Below are positions 1-8,939 of a stretch of 64,000 bases of DNA, piece by piece; positions within the stretch are counted from its first letter, which is position 1, and every line of letters begins with the position of its first letter. Source of the DNA: Roseiarcus sp963696665. GTDB taxonomy: Bacteria > Pseudomonadota > Alphaproteobacteria > Rhizobiales > Beijerinckiaceae. Under the pieces are notes generated by a model that was given only the letters and a program-made list of their open reading frames with translations, searched no databases and had not been told where the DNA came from. The stretch covers positions 248,001-312,000 of the forward strand of contig CAVOLE010000031.1 in assembly GCA_963696665.1 (NCBI GenBank), given 5' to 3'. The position numbers and the translations under genes were made by a program.

Positions 1-1
1 C

Positions 2-373
2 GCCTTCGGCACGACCTCGCTAAAGGCCGCGCTTGTCGGCGCGACGGGCCGAATCCTCCCTCATGCGAGCGAGCTATACCCGCTCTTTCGACGACGGGTC
101 GGATGGGCCGAGCAGAATCCTCGCTCCCTATGGGACGCGGGGGCCCGAGCAGGCAGGCGGGCTCTCACACAATCCGGCCTTTCCCCTGACGCCGTCCGCT
201 CCGTCGTCTTTGTCGCCCCTTATCACTGGCCGCACGTCGTCTTCCGATCCGCTCGAGATGTCGCCGGTGATGTGATCGGCCGGAAGCTCACGCGCGCGAA
301 CTCCCCGTCAAAAAAACGCTACCTTCCTTGCTTCTCTACGCCCGCTTTGCCCCGTATCTTCACATCGACTTAA
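2..373 (+). pseudogene. FGGY carbohydrate kinase, N-terminal fragment
   Basis: Frame 2 is open from the window edge to a TAA at 371-373. Its first 60 or so residues read like the N-terminal ATPase domain of an FGGY sugar kinase: a GTTSLKAALV phosphate-loop-like stretch, then ASELYPLFRRRVGWAEQNP, which matches the family's 'YP...GWAEQDP' block, then a helix ending SPDAVRSV. After that the similarity stops and the frame ends. The gene starts outside the window, and the catalytic second half is missing. I read it as a truncated kinase. The assignment rests on a short N-terminal match only. Confidence 0.45.
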
Positions 374-434
374 GTCATTCTCGCAACACAGGTGTTTGCT
401 GGAGGCTCGATGCCGGGCAACGCGAAAAATGGGG

Positions 435-1631
435 TTAGCCCGTCACAACTTCCGGAAGCTTCTCGGCTGGCGGCGTGTTGCGGCTGCGGCCGGTCCTGAC
501 GACGCCGTCGATCATCGTCATGCCGACGCCCGGCAGATCGCCGAGGCGGACAGAGTTGAGGAAACCGTTTCCCGCCGAATGCTGAGCCTTATCCATGAAC
601 ACGAAATCGGCGGAGCGGCCGATTTCGACAAGGCCGCAGTCGAGCGCCCGCATGCGCGCGGTATTCCCGGTCGCGAAGCAGAACGCGATCTCCGGGGCCA
701 TGTCGCCGAGACTCGCGAGCATCGAGACCATGCGCAGGATGCCGAGCGGCTGCACGCCAGAGCCGGCGGGCCCGTCCGTGCCGAGGATGACCCGACCAAG
801 CTCGCCGCGCTCCTTCGCCGTACGCAGCGTGTAGAGCGCCGAGCGCTCGTTGCCGTTATGGACGAGTTCGAGGCCGCGCTTGCACCCCTCGCAGATGCAG
901 CGGATCTCCTTGTCGGGCAGGGCGGTATGGCCGCCATTGATATGGCCGACAACGTCGGTGTCTGCTTCCAGCACGACGTCGGCGCCGATCAGCCCTGAGC
1001 CGGGGATCGAGGGTCCGCCGGTGTGGATCGTCGACTGAATGCCGTATTTCCGCGCCCAGGCGACCATCTGCTTCGCGTTGGCGCCGTCCTTGACGCCGCC
1101 TAGGCCTACCTCGCCGAGCAGCTTGACGCCGGCTTCAGCAAGCTCCTTGAAGTCCTGCTCGGTCATGCCCGGTTCGATCACCGGCGCGCCCGCGTGCAGC
1201 TTGACGCCATTGACGCGAAAGGCGCTGAACGTGCGCTGGGCGAAGATGGCGTGCGCCTTCAAGCCGACAATGTCGCGCGGACGGCCCGGCTGATGCACCT
1301 CGCCCGCCGAGATCATGGTGGTGACGCCGCCATGCAGGGTGGAGTTGATCCAGCCGAGCTGGTTCTGACGCGGCGTCCAATCGCCCGAGACGGGATGGAC
1401 GTGGCTGTCGATGAGGCCAGGCGCAACGACCACGCCTTTTGCGTCGACGACCGTGGTGGCGCCGGATACGTCCACATCCTTCAAGCGCCCGACGGCCGTG
1501 ATGCGTCCGGCGACTGCGACGACCGTGTCGGCGCCGAGGATCGGATTCTCCATAGCCCCCGACATCAGGAGTCCGATGTTGCGGATGACGGTCTTGCCGG
1601 CGCCGGAGGCGGCGGGAACGTCTTGGGCCAT
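435..1631 (-). CDS. ena: enamidase (amidohydrolase superfamily)
   Basis: This is a 398-residue metal-dependent amidohydrolase. The metal-site HVH (about residues 77-79) follows the typical APGLIDSH strand. Further conserved pieces are a TIHTGG histidine, a GHINGGHTA histidine and the LGTDGPAG aspartate. Overall it resembles enamidase of Eubacterium barkeri, an Fe/Zn enzyme that hydrolyses 1,4,5,6-tetrahydro-6-oxonicotinate to ammonia and 2-formylglutarate. The start is supported by an AGGAGG-type ribosome site at 1638-1643. It is the last gene of a leftward unit after livK-livHM-livG-livF, and an Hnr homologue about 9 kb away would make its substrate. A different cyclic amide substrate is possible, but the context favours nicotinate breakdown. 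Confidence 0.78.
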   Translation of the reverse strand: MAQDVPAASGAGKTVIRNIGLLMSGAMENPILGADTVVAVAGRITAVGRLKDVDVSGATTVVDAKGVVVAPGLIDSHVHPVSGDWTPRQNQLGWINSTLHGGVTTMISAGEVHQPGRPRDIVGLKAHAIFAQRTFSAFRVNGVKLHAGAPVIEPGMTEQDFKELAEAGVKLLGEVGLGGVKDGANAKQMVAWARKYGIQSTIHTGGPSIPGSGLIGADVVLEADTDVVGHINGGHTALPDKEIRCICEGCKRGLELVHNGNERSALYTLRTAKERGELGRVILGTDGPAGSGVQPLGILRMVSMLASLGDMAPEIAFCFATGNTARMRALDCGLVEIGRSADFVFMDKAQHSAGNGFLNSVRLGDLPGVGMTMIDGVVRTGRSRNTPPAEKLPEVVTG

Positions 1632-1659
1632 GATGAACCTCCTTTGATTTGTGCGATGG

Positions 1660-2367
1660 TCAGACGGCGAGATAGGCGTCGCGCACGTCCGGCTGCGCTT
1701 CGAGATCCTGAAGCGTTCCGGCGAAGCGGACGACGCCGCGTTCGAGCATCACAGCTTCGTCGGCGATCAGTCGGGCGAAGTGCAAGTTCTGCTCCGACAC
1801 GAGAAGGCTCAGGCCCGCTCGCTTGAGGCCAAGGATCGCCTCGGCCATCTGTTCGACTATGCGAGGCGCGAGCCCCTCTGAAGGCTCATCCAGCATGAGG
1901 AGCAGCGGATTTCCCATCAGCGTCCGCCCGATGGTCAGCATCTGCTGTTCGCCCCCGCTCATCGCGCCCCCCGTCCTGCGCCGCATCTCGGCGAGATTGG
2001 GAAAAAGGGCGTAGATCTTCTCCGGCGTCCAGCGCGGGGCGTCTGAGCGCGGCGGCTGCCGGCCGACCTCCAGATTCTCCTCAACCGTAAGTTCGGTGAA
2101 GATGCGCCGGTCTTCCGGAACGTAGCCGAGGCCAGAACGGGCAATCCGATAGGTCGGCTCGGCGCCGATCTCGCGGCCGAGAAAGCGGACGGAGCCTTTG
2201 CGCTCGATCAGGCCGACAATCGCCTTGAAGGTTGACGACTTGCCTGCGCCGTTGCGACCAAGCAGCGCCGTGACAGCGCCTTTGCGCACGGCGAAGGACA
2301 CGTCGTCGAGAACCTGCGCGGCGCCATAGCTCGCCTTGAGGCCCTCGACAGAAAGCATATCCATCAT
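1660..2367 (-). CDS. livF: ABC transporter ATP-binding protein, LivF type
   Basis: This 235-residue cytoplasmic ATPase is the usual LivF length. Walker A is GRNGAGKSS near residue 37, the signature is MSGGEQQML and Walker B is LLMLDEPSEGL. The segment GLGYVPEDRRIF is the typical LivF Q-loop region. Its ATG overlaps the livG stop in an ATGA arrangement, so translation is coupled. It pairs with LivG to energise the fused LivHM permease. The family imports branched-chain amino acids but also many aromatic acids. Here the neighbours (enamidase, Hnr, NicAB) suggest nicotinate or 6-hydroxynicotinate as the cargo, which is inference. Confidence 0.88.
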   Translation of the reverse strand: MMDMLSVEGLKASYGAAQVLDDVSFAVRKGAVTALLGRNGAGKSSTFKAIVGLIERKGSVRFLGREIGAEPTYRIARSGLGYVPEDRRIFTELTVEENLEVGRQPPRSDAPRWTPEKIYALFPNLAEMRRRTGGAMSGGEQQMLTIGRTLMGNPLLLMLDEPSEGLAPRIVEQMAEAILGLKRAGLSLLVSEQNLHFARLIADEAVMLERGVVRFAGTLQDLEAQPDVRDAYLAV

Positions 2368-3134
2368 GAGCCGGCGCCGTCATGGTAGGTCAGGCCCTCG
2401 CCGAGATAGACGGCCTGCACCTCGGGATTGCGTCTGACCTCGTCCGGCCTGCCGTCGGCAATGAGCTGGCCGCGACTTAACACGAGGATGCGGTCCGCGT
2501 GGCGGAACACGACGTCCATGTCGTGCTCGGTGAACAGGACGCCGAGATTCTTCTCGCGCGCGATCCCTGCGGTCAGCGCCATCAGCTCCACGCGGTCACG
2601 GGGCGACATGCCTGCGGTCGGCTCATCCATCAAGAGAAGCCGCGGCTCATTGGCGAGCGCCATAGCGAGTTCGAGCCGCTTGAGGTCTCCGTAGGCGAGC
2701 TCGGCCGAGGACCGCTCGGCCTGCCCCAGCATGCCGACGAGCGCCAGCAGCGACTCCGCGCGCCCACGTTCGGCGCGGGTCGCAAGCCCCCAAAGCCGCG
2801 CGGCGCGACCAGCGTGCGACAGAAGAACCATCTGAACGTTCTCGATCACGCTCATCGACGCGAACGTCGCGGTGATCTGGAAGGTGCGGCCGACGCCAAG
2901 GCGCCAGACCTCGCGCGGCAGCCAGCCAGTGATGTCCCTGCCGTCGAAGCGGATCGTCCCGGCGTCAGGCCGGATCTGGCCGTTGAGCGCGTTGAAGCAG
3001 GTGCTCTTGCCCGCGCCATTTGGGCCAATGAGCGCGACGATCTCGCCGGACACGACGCTAAGAGAGACGCCGCGCACTGCGTGGACGCCGCCATAGGCCT
3101 TGGCAAGGTCACGCACTTCGAGGAGCGCGCTCAT
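2364..3134 (-). CDS. livG: ABC transporter ATP-binding protein, LivG type
   Basis: This 256-residue ATPase starts at MSALLEVRDL; I chose this ATG because it overlaps the livHM stop in ATGA at 3131-3134. Walker A is GPNGAGKST (about residues 37-45) and Walker B is LLLMDEPTAGM. The signature motif is AYGDLKRLE instead of the usual LSGGQ, which is normal for LivG proteins. The C-terminus keeps the LivG ending EVQAVYLGE. It partners LivF on the same permease. A longer open frame upstream of this ATG is antisense noise over livM. Confidence 0.88.
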   Translation of the reverse strand: MSALLEVRDLAKAYGGVHAVRGVSLSVVSGEIVALIGPNGAGKSTCFNALNGQIRPDAGTIRFDGRDITGWLPREVWRLGVGRTFQITATFASMSVIENVQMVLLSHAGRAARLWGLATRAERGRAESLLALVGMLGQAERSSAELAYGDLKRLELAMALANEPRLLLMDEPTAGMSPRDRVELMALTAGIAREKNLGVLFTEHDMDVVFRHADRILVLSRGQLIADGRPDEVRRNPEVQAVYLGEGLTYHDGAGS

Positions 3135-4994
3135 GCCGCGGCTTTCTCGTGCGGGGCCGCGACACCGCGCGGGCGCGGCAAGCGGATCGAGCCGGCGATC
3201 CCCTTGGGAAACAGCAGTACGAGGCCGATGATGACGAGACCGAGCACGAGCTTCGAATATTCGGTATGGCTGATGAGCCAGATCGAAAGAAGCTTGTAGA
3301 TGACCGCCCCGACGATCGGGCCGGAGACGGTCTCGACGCCGCCGAGCAGCACCATGACCAGTCCGTCGATCGAGGTTGAGACGCCCATCGTCTCCGGAAA
3401 GACGCTGCCTTTGAGGAACGCGAACAGCGCGCCCGCGAGGCCTGCGCCCGCTCCGGCGATCACGAAGGCGCGCCATTGCATGCGTCTTCGGTCGATGCCG
3501 ATGGCCTCGCTGCGCAAGTCGGAGTTGCGCGCGGCCCGGAGCGCATAGCCGAAGGGCGAGAAGATGATCATGCGAAGAGCCCCTACCGCCAGAACGACAA
3601 GGGCGAGCGTCAGCCAGTAGAAATGGGCGGCGCTCGACGCCCAGGGCGATGGCCAGACGCCGAGCAGGCCATTGTCGCCGCCGGTCACGGGGACCCACTG
3701 AAAGGCGATGGACCAGAGAATCTGCGCGAAGGCGAGCGTCAGCATCGCGGCGTAAACGCCCGAGAGGCGCACCGCGAACCAGCCGATCACCACAGCGCCG
3801 AGCGCCGCAAGCAGAGGGCCAGCAACGAGCGCCGGCAGCATTGGCAATCCAAGCATCTTCACCGCGAGCGCAGCGCCATAGCAGCCGAGGCCGAGGAACG
3901 CGGCGTGCCCGAACGAAGCGATGCCGCTAACCGAGACAAGGAGGTGCAGGCTTGCGGCGAACAGGACGAAGATCGCGATTTCCGTTGCGACGGCGAGACC
4001 GTAAGGACCGAGCGCGAGCGGCGCGAGCGCCGCCGCGGCGACCAGCGCCAAGGCGATGACGCGGCCGTCGCGATCGAGAGGCTTCCACACGCTCGCCGCG
4101 GCTGCCCCAGACAATCGCGCCGCGCCTTCCCGCCTGCCGAACAGGCCCCGGGGCCGGATGACCAGCACAAGCGCCATCAGCAGGAACACGAGCACGAGCG
4201 AGATCTTCGGCAGGATCAGGATGCCGAAGGCGTTGAGCAGCGAAACAAGGATCGCCGCGACGAAGGCCCCTTCGATCGATCCGAGGCCGCCAATCACCAC
4301 GACGACGAAAATCTCGACGATGATGCGCAGGTCCATCGTGTGGTCGGCCGCTTCACGCGGCGCCTGCAGCGCGCCGCCGAGGCCGGCGAGAAAGGCTGCC
4401 GAGCGCGAAGACGCCGGTGAACAGCCACTTCTGATTGACGCCGAGAGCCGCGACCATGTCGCGGTCCTGCGTCGCGGCGCGGACGAGCACGCCCCAGCGC
4501 GTGCGATGAAGAAGTAGCCACAGAAGCGCGAGCACGAGCGGCCCGAGCAGAATGAGGAAAAGGTCGTAGGACGGCACGCGCTTGCCGAGCACTTCGACCG
4601 CCCCGGCCAGCCCCGGCGCGCGTGGCGCCAGGAGATCATCCGGGCCCCAGATCAGCAATACGAGATCCTGCACGACAAGCGTCGCGCCGAACGTCGCGAG
4701 AAGCTGGAACAATTCCGGCGCACGATAGATCCGGCGCAGCAGCAGGATCTCGAACAGCGCGCCCAACAGCCCGACAAGGACGGCGGCCAAAGCCATGCCG
4801 CCCCAGAAGCCGAACGGTCCGGAGAACCGATCGGTCAGGGTGAAGGCGAGATAGGCGCCGAGCATGAAGAATGCGCCGTGGGCGAAATTCACGATGCGCG
4901 TGACGCCGAAAATCAGCGAGAGGCCAGAGGCCACCAAAAACAACGAAGCGGCGCTAGCGAGGCCGGAAAGAAGCTGAACGACGAAAAGCTGCAT
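3131..4994 (-). pseudogene. livHM: fused LivH-LivM ABC permease, frameshifted
   Basis: One continuous permease region encodes a LivH-type half followed in the same frame by a LivM-type half, joined after RPRGLFGRR (near 4130), so the native product would be one membrane protein of about 620 residues. LivH begins MQLFVVQLLSG and keeps the FGVTRIVNFAHGA motif; LivM keeps VSGIASFGHAAFLG and ends in RPRGVAAPHEKAAA. The reading frame shifts near 4396-4402, inside the conserved ALG(A)AFLAGLGG loop of LivH, equivalent to one extra or two missing bases. Both sides of the shift are well conserved, so the change is recent or a sequence error. H-M fusions are known in this transporter family. Confidence 0.8.
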
Positions 4995-5040
4995 CCGCTT
5001 GCCGAAAACGGCGCGGAGGCTGGGGGCCTCCGCTTTCCAC

Positions 5041-6240
5041 TCAGTTCTGCGGCCGGAGCTTCTTCACTTCCTCGTTGCTCGGCATGTAGTCCGAACCCTT
5101 GCGGTAGACGGCGTCGACCATCACGCCCTTGCCGTCCTTGAGCGCCGTCTTGCCGACGAAGGCCCCCATCGTCGACTGATGGTCGATGACGCGGAAAGCC
5201 ACCGGCCCGAACGGCGTGTCAAATGACACGCCCTCTGCGGCGGCGATCATTTTATCAGTGTCGGTCGACCCGGCCTTGGCAAGGATCGCTGCGATCCCCT
5301 TCATCAGCGAATAGCCGACGACGGAGCCGAGGCGCGGATAGTCGTGATACTTGTCCTGATAGGCTTTGAGGAAAGCCTCGTGTTCGGGCGTCTTGATATC
5401 GTACCAGGGATAGCCGGTGACGATCCAGCCTACCGGCGTCTCCGTCTTCAAGGGATCGAGATATTCGGGCTCCCCAGTCAGGAAGCTGACCACCGAGCGG
5501 TTCTGGAAGGTGCCGCGCGTGTTGCCCTCGCGCACGAGCTTCACGAGGTCGGGCCCGAACTCGACGTTGAGGATCGCGTCAGGCTTGGCGGCGTCGATCG
5601 CCTCAAGGACCGCGCCGGCGTCGATCTTGCCCTGCGGCGGCCATTGCTCGGCGACCCATTGGATGTCCGGCCGCTTCGCGGAGAGCAGCTTCTTGAACAC
5701 CGCTACCGCTGACTGCCCATATTCGTAGTTCGGCGCGATCGTCGCCCATTTCTTGGCTGGAAGCTTGGCGGCCTCCTCCGCCAACATCGCCGCCTGCTCG
5801 TAGTTCGAGGGGCGGAGGCGGAAGGTGTAGCGGTTGCCCTTGGACCAGGTGATCGCGTCGGTCAGCGGCTCGCCGGCGACGAACAGCACCTTCTTTTGCG
5901 CCGCAAAATCCGAGACCGCGAGCCCAACATTGGAGAAAAAGGTCCCAGCCAGCAGGGCGACGCCCTCGTTGGAAACGAGCTCATTCGCCGCGGTCACCGC
6001 GTCGGCCGGCTTGCCCCCATCGTCCTTGGAAATGACGACAAGCTTCTTGCCGTCGACGCCCCCCTTGGCGTTGATCTCCTCGATGGCGAGCTGCCAGCCC
6101 TTGCGATAGGGCTCGGTAAACTGCGGCAGGCCAGAATAGCTGTTGATCTCGCCGATCTTGATGTCGTCGGCATGCGCCGACGCGAACATCGTCAGGGCCC
6201 CCGCGATCGCGATGAGGCTCTTCAGTCCGTTTCCGATCAT
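5041..6240 (-). CDS. livK: ABC transporter substrate-binding protein, LivK type
   Basis: This periplasmic binding protein (about 399 residues) has a clear signal peptide, MIGNGLKSLIAIAGALTMF followed by ASAHA. The mature part begins DDIKIGEINSYSGLPQFTEP, typical of type 1 periplasmic binding proteins of the Leu/Ile/Val family. The start at 6240 is preferred over an upstream in-frame ATG because only it gives the signal peptide at the N-terminus. It is the first gene of the leftward livK-HM-G-F-ena unit and has its own promoter and operator at 6308-6349. The likely ligand is a pyridine carboxylate rather than an amino acid, judged from neighbours only. Confidence 0.85.
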   Translation of the reverse strand: MIGNGLKSLIAIAGALTMFASAHADDIKIGEINSYSGLPQFTEPYRKGWQLAIEEINAKGGVDGKKLVVISKDDGGKPADAVTAANELVSNEGVALLAGTFFSNVGLAVSDFAAQKKVLFVAGEPLTDAITWSKGNRYTFRLRPSNYEQAAMLAEEAAKLPAKKWATIAPNYEYGQSAVAVFKKLLSAKRPDIQWVAEQWPPQGKIDAGAVLEAIDAAKPDAILNVEFGPDLVKLVREGNTRGTFQNRSVVSFLTGEPEYLDPLKTETPVGWIVTGYPWYDIKTPEHEAFLKAYQDKYHDYPRLGSVVGYSLMKGIAAILAKAGSTDTDKMIAAAEGVSFDTPFGPVAFRVIDHQSTMGAFVGKTALKDGKGVMVDAVYRKGSDYMPSNEEVKKLRPQN

Positions 6241-6307
6241 GGCGGCCCCTCGGCTGCAGGCTCGCCTCGGCGTTCGGAGATTGGGGTCAACGCCGCCGGC
6301 GGCAAGG

Positions 6308-6349
6308 TCATTAGTACACGAATGGTAGCCCATCCGCTCCCCTTAGCAA
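6308..6349 (-). promoter_or_regulatory. livK promoter with MarR-type operator
   Basis: On the minus strand a -35 TTGCTA (6344-6349), a 16-bp spacer and a -10 TACCAT (6322-6327) are followed by the palindrome TCATTAG-N4-CGAATGG (plus strand 6308-6325). The same palindrome lies at the same place in the fpr and hnr promoters. Its position over the -10 and start region is what a repressor would use. The start codon of livK is about 68 bp downstream. Confidence 0.6.
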
Positions 6350-6399
6350 GCGAGAAATTGCGGCAGGGATGCGGTGATCTGCCGTCTGGATGGGCGCCC

Positions 6400-6435
6400 T
6401 TGACATGCAGCGCACAATCATTAGTACACGAACGA
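6400..6435 (+). promoter_or_regulatory. fpr promoter with MarR-type operator
   Basis: A consensus -35 TTGACA (6400-6405) is followed after 16 bp by TAGTAC (6422-6427). The operator TCATTAG-TACA-CGAACGA covers 6418-6435 and so overlaps the -10 box. The left half and spacer are identical to the livK operator 110 bp away. The fpr start codon is 23 bp downstream. Confidence 0.6.
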
Positions 6436-6458
6436 TCTCATCCGCTTTTGAGGAATGA

Positions 6459-7233
6459 ATGAGCGCGCTGTTCGAGGAAAGGGTTCTCGACGTCCGCCAC
6501 TGGACGGACGCCCTGTTCAGTTTCAAGACAACCCGAGACGGCGCCTGCCGTTTCAAGAACGGGCAGTTCGTGATGCTTGGGCTCAATGTCGAGGGCCGTC
6601 CGCTGATGCGCGCCTATTCGATCGCCTCCCCCAACTATGCCGAGGAGCTCGAGTTCTTCTCGATCAAGGTCCAGAACGGCCCGTTCACTTCGCGCCTCCA
6701 GCATCTCGCGATCGGCGACAGCATCCTCGTCGGCCGCAAGCCGACCGGCACGCTCGTCCTCGATAATCTGCGCGATGGACGCAACCTGTACCTTCTCGCG
6801 ACCGGAACCGGGCTCGCGCCGTTTCTTGCGACGATCCGCGATCCCGAAACCTACGAGCGCTTCGCGACCGTCGTCCTCGTGCACGGAGTCCGCACCAAGG
6901 CGGAGCTTGCCTATCGCGACCTGATCGAGTCTGAACTGCCCAAGGACGAGTTTCTGGGCGACCTGGTCGGATCCTCCTTGCGCTACTACCCCACGGTCAC
7001 GCGCGAACCGTTCCACAACCAGGGCCGCATCCCCGACCTCGTCGAGTTCGGGGAAACTGTTCAAGGATCTGGCGCTGCCGCCGCTCGACGCCGAATGGGA
7101 CCGCGTGATGATCTGCGGCAACCCGCAGCTCATCACCGACATGCCCGCGCTCCTCGAAGACCGAGGCTTCACCGAGGGCAATACAGGCGAGCCGGGCGAT
7201 TACGTCATCGAGAAGGCGTTCGTCGAGAAGTAG
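6459..7233 (+). pseudogene. fpr: ferredoxin-NADP reductase, frameshifted
   Basis: This is a bacterial-type ferredoxin/flavodoxin-NADP reductase of about 257 residues. It shows the FAD motif RAYSIASP (about residues 51-58), the GxL...LLATGTGLAPF nucleotide-binding block, and LVHGVRTKAELAYRD. The frame shifts at the GGGG run 7050-7053: removing one G restores KLFKDLALPPLDAEWDRVMI, CGNP and the family ending, stopping at 7233. Without that, the frame runs on into junk. It points away from livK and towards marR, under its own copy of the shared operator. Because Hnr-type reductases take electrons from ferredoxin, this enzyme probably recycles ferredoxin for Hnr; that role is inferred from context. 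Confidence 0.82.
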
Positions 7234-7274
7234 CGCCAGCGCCGAAGCGCGGCCACGCTGCTGAGCCCGCGCTT

Positions 7275-7760
7275 CTACCTCAACCTGCCCAAGAGGGTGA
7301 CGAACAGCGCCTTCTCGCGCTCGGCGAGCGGCGCGAGCGTTTCGCGCGTGATGGCGTGGGCCGTCGCGACATTCGCCTCGACGAAGGCCCGGCCCTCCTC
7401 CGACAGCACTAGCAGCCTGCGGCGCGCGTCCGCCTTGTCGGCCCTGGAGCAGACCAGCCCCCGCTTCATCAGCCGGTCGACCACACCCTTGATCGTCGCA
7501 ACGTCCATCGCCGTCATGCGCCCGAGCTGATTCTGCGACGTCGGGCCAATCTCATGAAGCTTGGCCAGCGCCGCCCATTGCGTCGGCGTGGTCTCGGAGC
7601 CCATGCGCGAAGCGAACAGCGCCGTGTGCCGCTGGCTCGCTTGCCGGAGGATGAAGCCCACCTGGCTGTCGAGCACGTAGTCGGCAGCGATGCGCTCCAA
7701 TCCATTGGCGGGCGGGTTCGCGAGGTCCTCGTCTGGACAACTCATGGGTCGGACTCGCAT
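7275..7760 (-). CDS. MarR-family transcriptional regulator
   Basis: This winged-helix MarR protein has about 161 residues when started at MRVRPMSCPD (7760); an ATG at 7745 is an alternative. The DNA-binding part contains TPTQWAALAKLHEIGPTSQN, then MDVATIKGVVDRLMKRGLV (recognition helix) and the wing DARRRLLVLSEEG. It is the distal gene of the leftward hnr-UPF0280-DUF1185-DUF1185 unit, 13 bp after the DUF1185 stop. NicR of Pseudomonas putida is also MarR-type and responds to 6-hydroxynicotinate, so this is the best candidate to bind the three palindromes at 6308, 6418 and 11386, giving autoregulation through the hnr promoter. Confidence 0.85.
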   Translation of the reverse strand: MRVRPMSCPDEDLANPPANGLERIAADYVLDSQVGFILRQASQRHTALFASRMGSETTPTQWAALAKLHEIGPTSQNQLGRMTAMDVATIKGVVDRLMKRGLVCSRADKADARRRLLVLSEEGRAFVEANVATAHAITRETLAPLAEREKALFVTLLGRLR

Positions 7761-7773
7761 GCGGCGGGGCCGT

Positions 7774-8358
7774 TCAGCGCAGGCCGTCCTCGCCTTTGAT
7801 GTCCTTGGCTTCGAGGCCGCCGACTCGCGGCAGTGGCCGCCCGCCTGTTGTGACGGCGACCGCGACGACGATTTCGTTGGCGCGCGGCGCATCGTTGATA
7901 CTGACCTGCATGCCGTCGAAGTGCGAGCGCACGAAGGCCGCGTCCTTGTGGCCGAGCGGTATGTCAAGTTCGGCGCCCGGGCCGCCCCGCTTCTTTGACG
8001 AGGGAATCAGCGCCGCGCCCTTGCCCAAGGTCTTGCGCACCGGCGCGCCCATCTTCGGATGCAAGAGCGCCGCGGCATGCTCCATCTCGCCATTTTCGCC
8101 GACCAGCGCCGCCTTGCCGTAGCTTTGAGCGTCTCGCCCCTTGATCCCGAGCGCCGCAATCGCACGCTCGGAAAGCAGCTTGCCAAGCTCCTCGCCTGCC
8201 TCGACGAGCGGTGTGAGGTCCTCGACATACCGGCCTGCGAAAGGATTGGCGATGACAGCGATCGCGGCCGCACGCCGCACGGGCGGCGAGACCGCGCGTC
8301 CCATCTCCGTCAGCGTTTCGTCGACGACCGTCACGATCTTGCGGATGTCGAGGCTCAT
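7774..8358 (-). CDS. amino acid synthesis family protein (DUF1185), copy 2
   Basis: This 194-residue member of the AA_synth/DUF1185 family (PF06684) starts MSLDIRKIVTVVDETLTEMG and carries the family block ANPFAGRYVEDL, followed by GPGAELDIPLGHKDAAFVRS. Its ATG overlaps the stop of an adjacent paralogue (8355-8358), so the pair is coupled and could form a mixed oligomer. Both proteins end in IKGEDGLR. The biochemical role of DUF1185 is not established, despite the family name. The placement between Hnr and the regulator suggests a step in, or support of, nicotinate ring breakdown; I cannot name a reaction. Confidence 0.85.
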   Translation of the reverse strand: MSLDIRKIVTVVDETLTEMGRAVSPPVRRAAAIAVIANPFAGRYVEDLTPLVEAGEELGKLLSERAIAALGIKGRDAQSYGKAALVGENGEMEHAAALLHPKMGAPVRKTLGKGAALIPSSKKRGGPGAELDIPLGHKDAAFVRSHFDGMQVSINDAPRANEIVVAVAVTTGGRPLPRVGGLEAKDIKGEDGLR

Positions 8359-8939
8359 CGCAGTCCGTCCTCTCCCTTGATCTCCGACGCCTTCAGTCCG
8401 CCGACGCGCGCGTGAACGCGCGGCCCGGTCGTCATGACGAGGGCCAGCAGGATTTCGTCGGCGCGCGGCGAGTCGGCGACGCCGATCTCGAAAGCATCGA
8501 AATGGCTGCGCACGTACGAGGCGTTGATGTGCGTCACCGGAACGTCGAGCCGCGCGCCGGGTCCGCCGACCTTCTTGGTCGAGGGCACGATGGCCTTGGC
8601 GTCGCCCAGGATCGCACGCATCGCGTAGCCCCCGGGAACGTGCCAGAGGGCTCCGTGCTCGAGCTCGCCCGCGCTACCGATGATCGCCCCCTTGCCGTAA
8701 CCCTCGACCGCTTTTGGGTCGCCGCCAAGAGCCGCGACGAGATCGCGCGCCATCGCGACGCCGAGCGGCTCGAGATCCTTCATGAACGGTGCGATATCTT
8801 CGACGTAGCGCCCGGCGAAAGGGTTGCGAATCACGACGATCGCAGCGCCGCGTCTCCTCGGGTTCGCCACGACAGGGCCGCCCTCGTGAAAGATCTCCTC
8901 GACCATGATCACGCGCTTGCGCACGTCTATATCAGGCAT
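8355..8939 (-). CDS. amino acid synthesis family protein (DUF1185), copy 1
   Basis: This is a 194-residue paralogue of the neighbouring DUF1185 protein, with the same RNPFAGRYVEDI block, a GPGARLDVPVTHINASYVRS segment and the shared IKGEDGLR terminus. I start it at MPDIDVRKRVIM (8939), whose ATG overlaps the end of the UPF0280 gene by 8 bp; an upstream in-frame start is less likely. The two copies have drifted far apart, so the duplication is old and both have probably been kept for a reason. Function unknown; see the entry for copy 2 for context. Confidence 0.85.
   Translation of the reverse strand: MPDIDVRKRVIMVEEIFHEGGPVVANPRRRGAAIVVIRNPFAGRYVEDIAPFMKDLEPLGVAMARDLVAALGGDPKAVEGYGKGAIIGSAGELEHGALWHVPGGYAMRAILGDAKAIVPSTKKVGGPGARLDVPVTHINASYVRSHFDAFEIGVADSPRADEILLALVMTTGPRVHARVGGLKASEIKGEDGLR

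Noticed and set aside
33..275. 80-codon plus-strand frame at the window start
   Set aside because: The overlapping frame 2 has kinase-like sequence; this one has none.
3476..4420. 314-codon plus-strand frame
   Set aside because: Antisense to livHM; very rich in charged residues without a fold.
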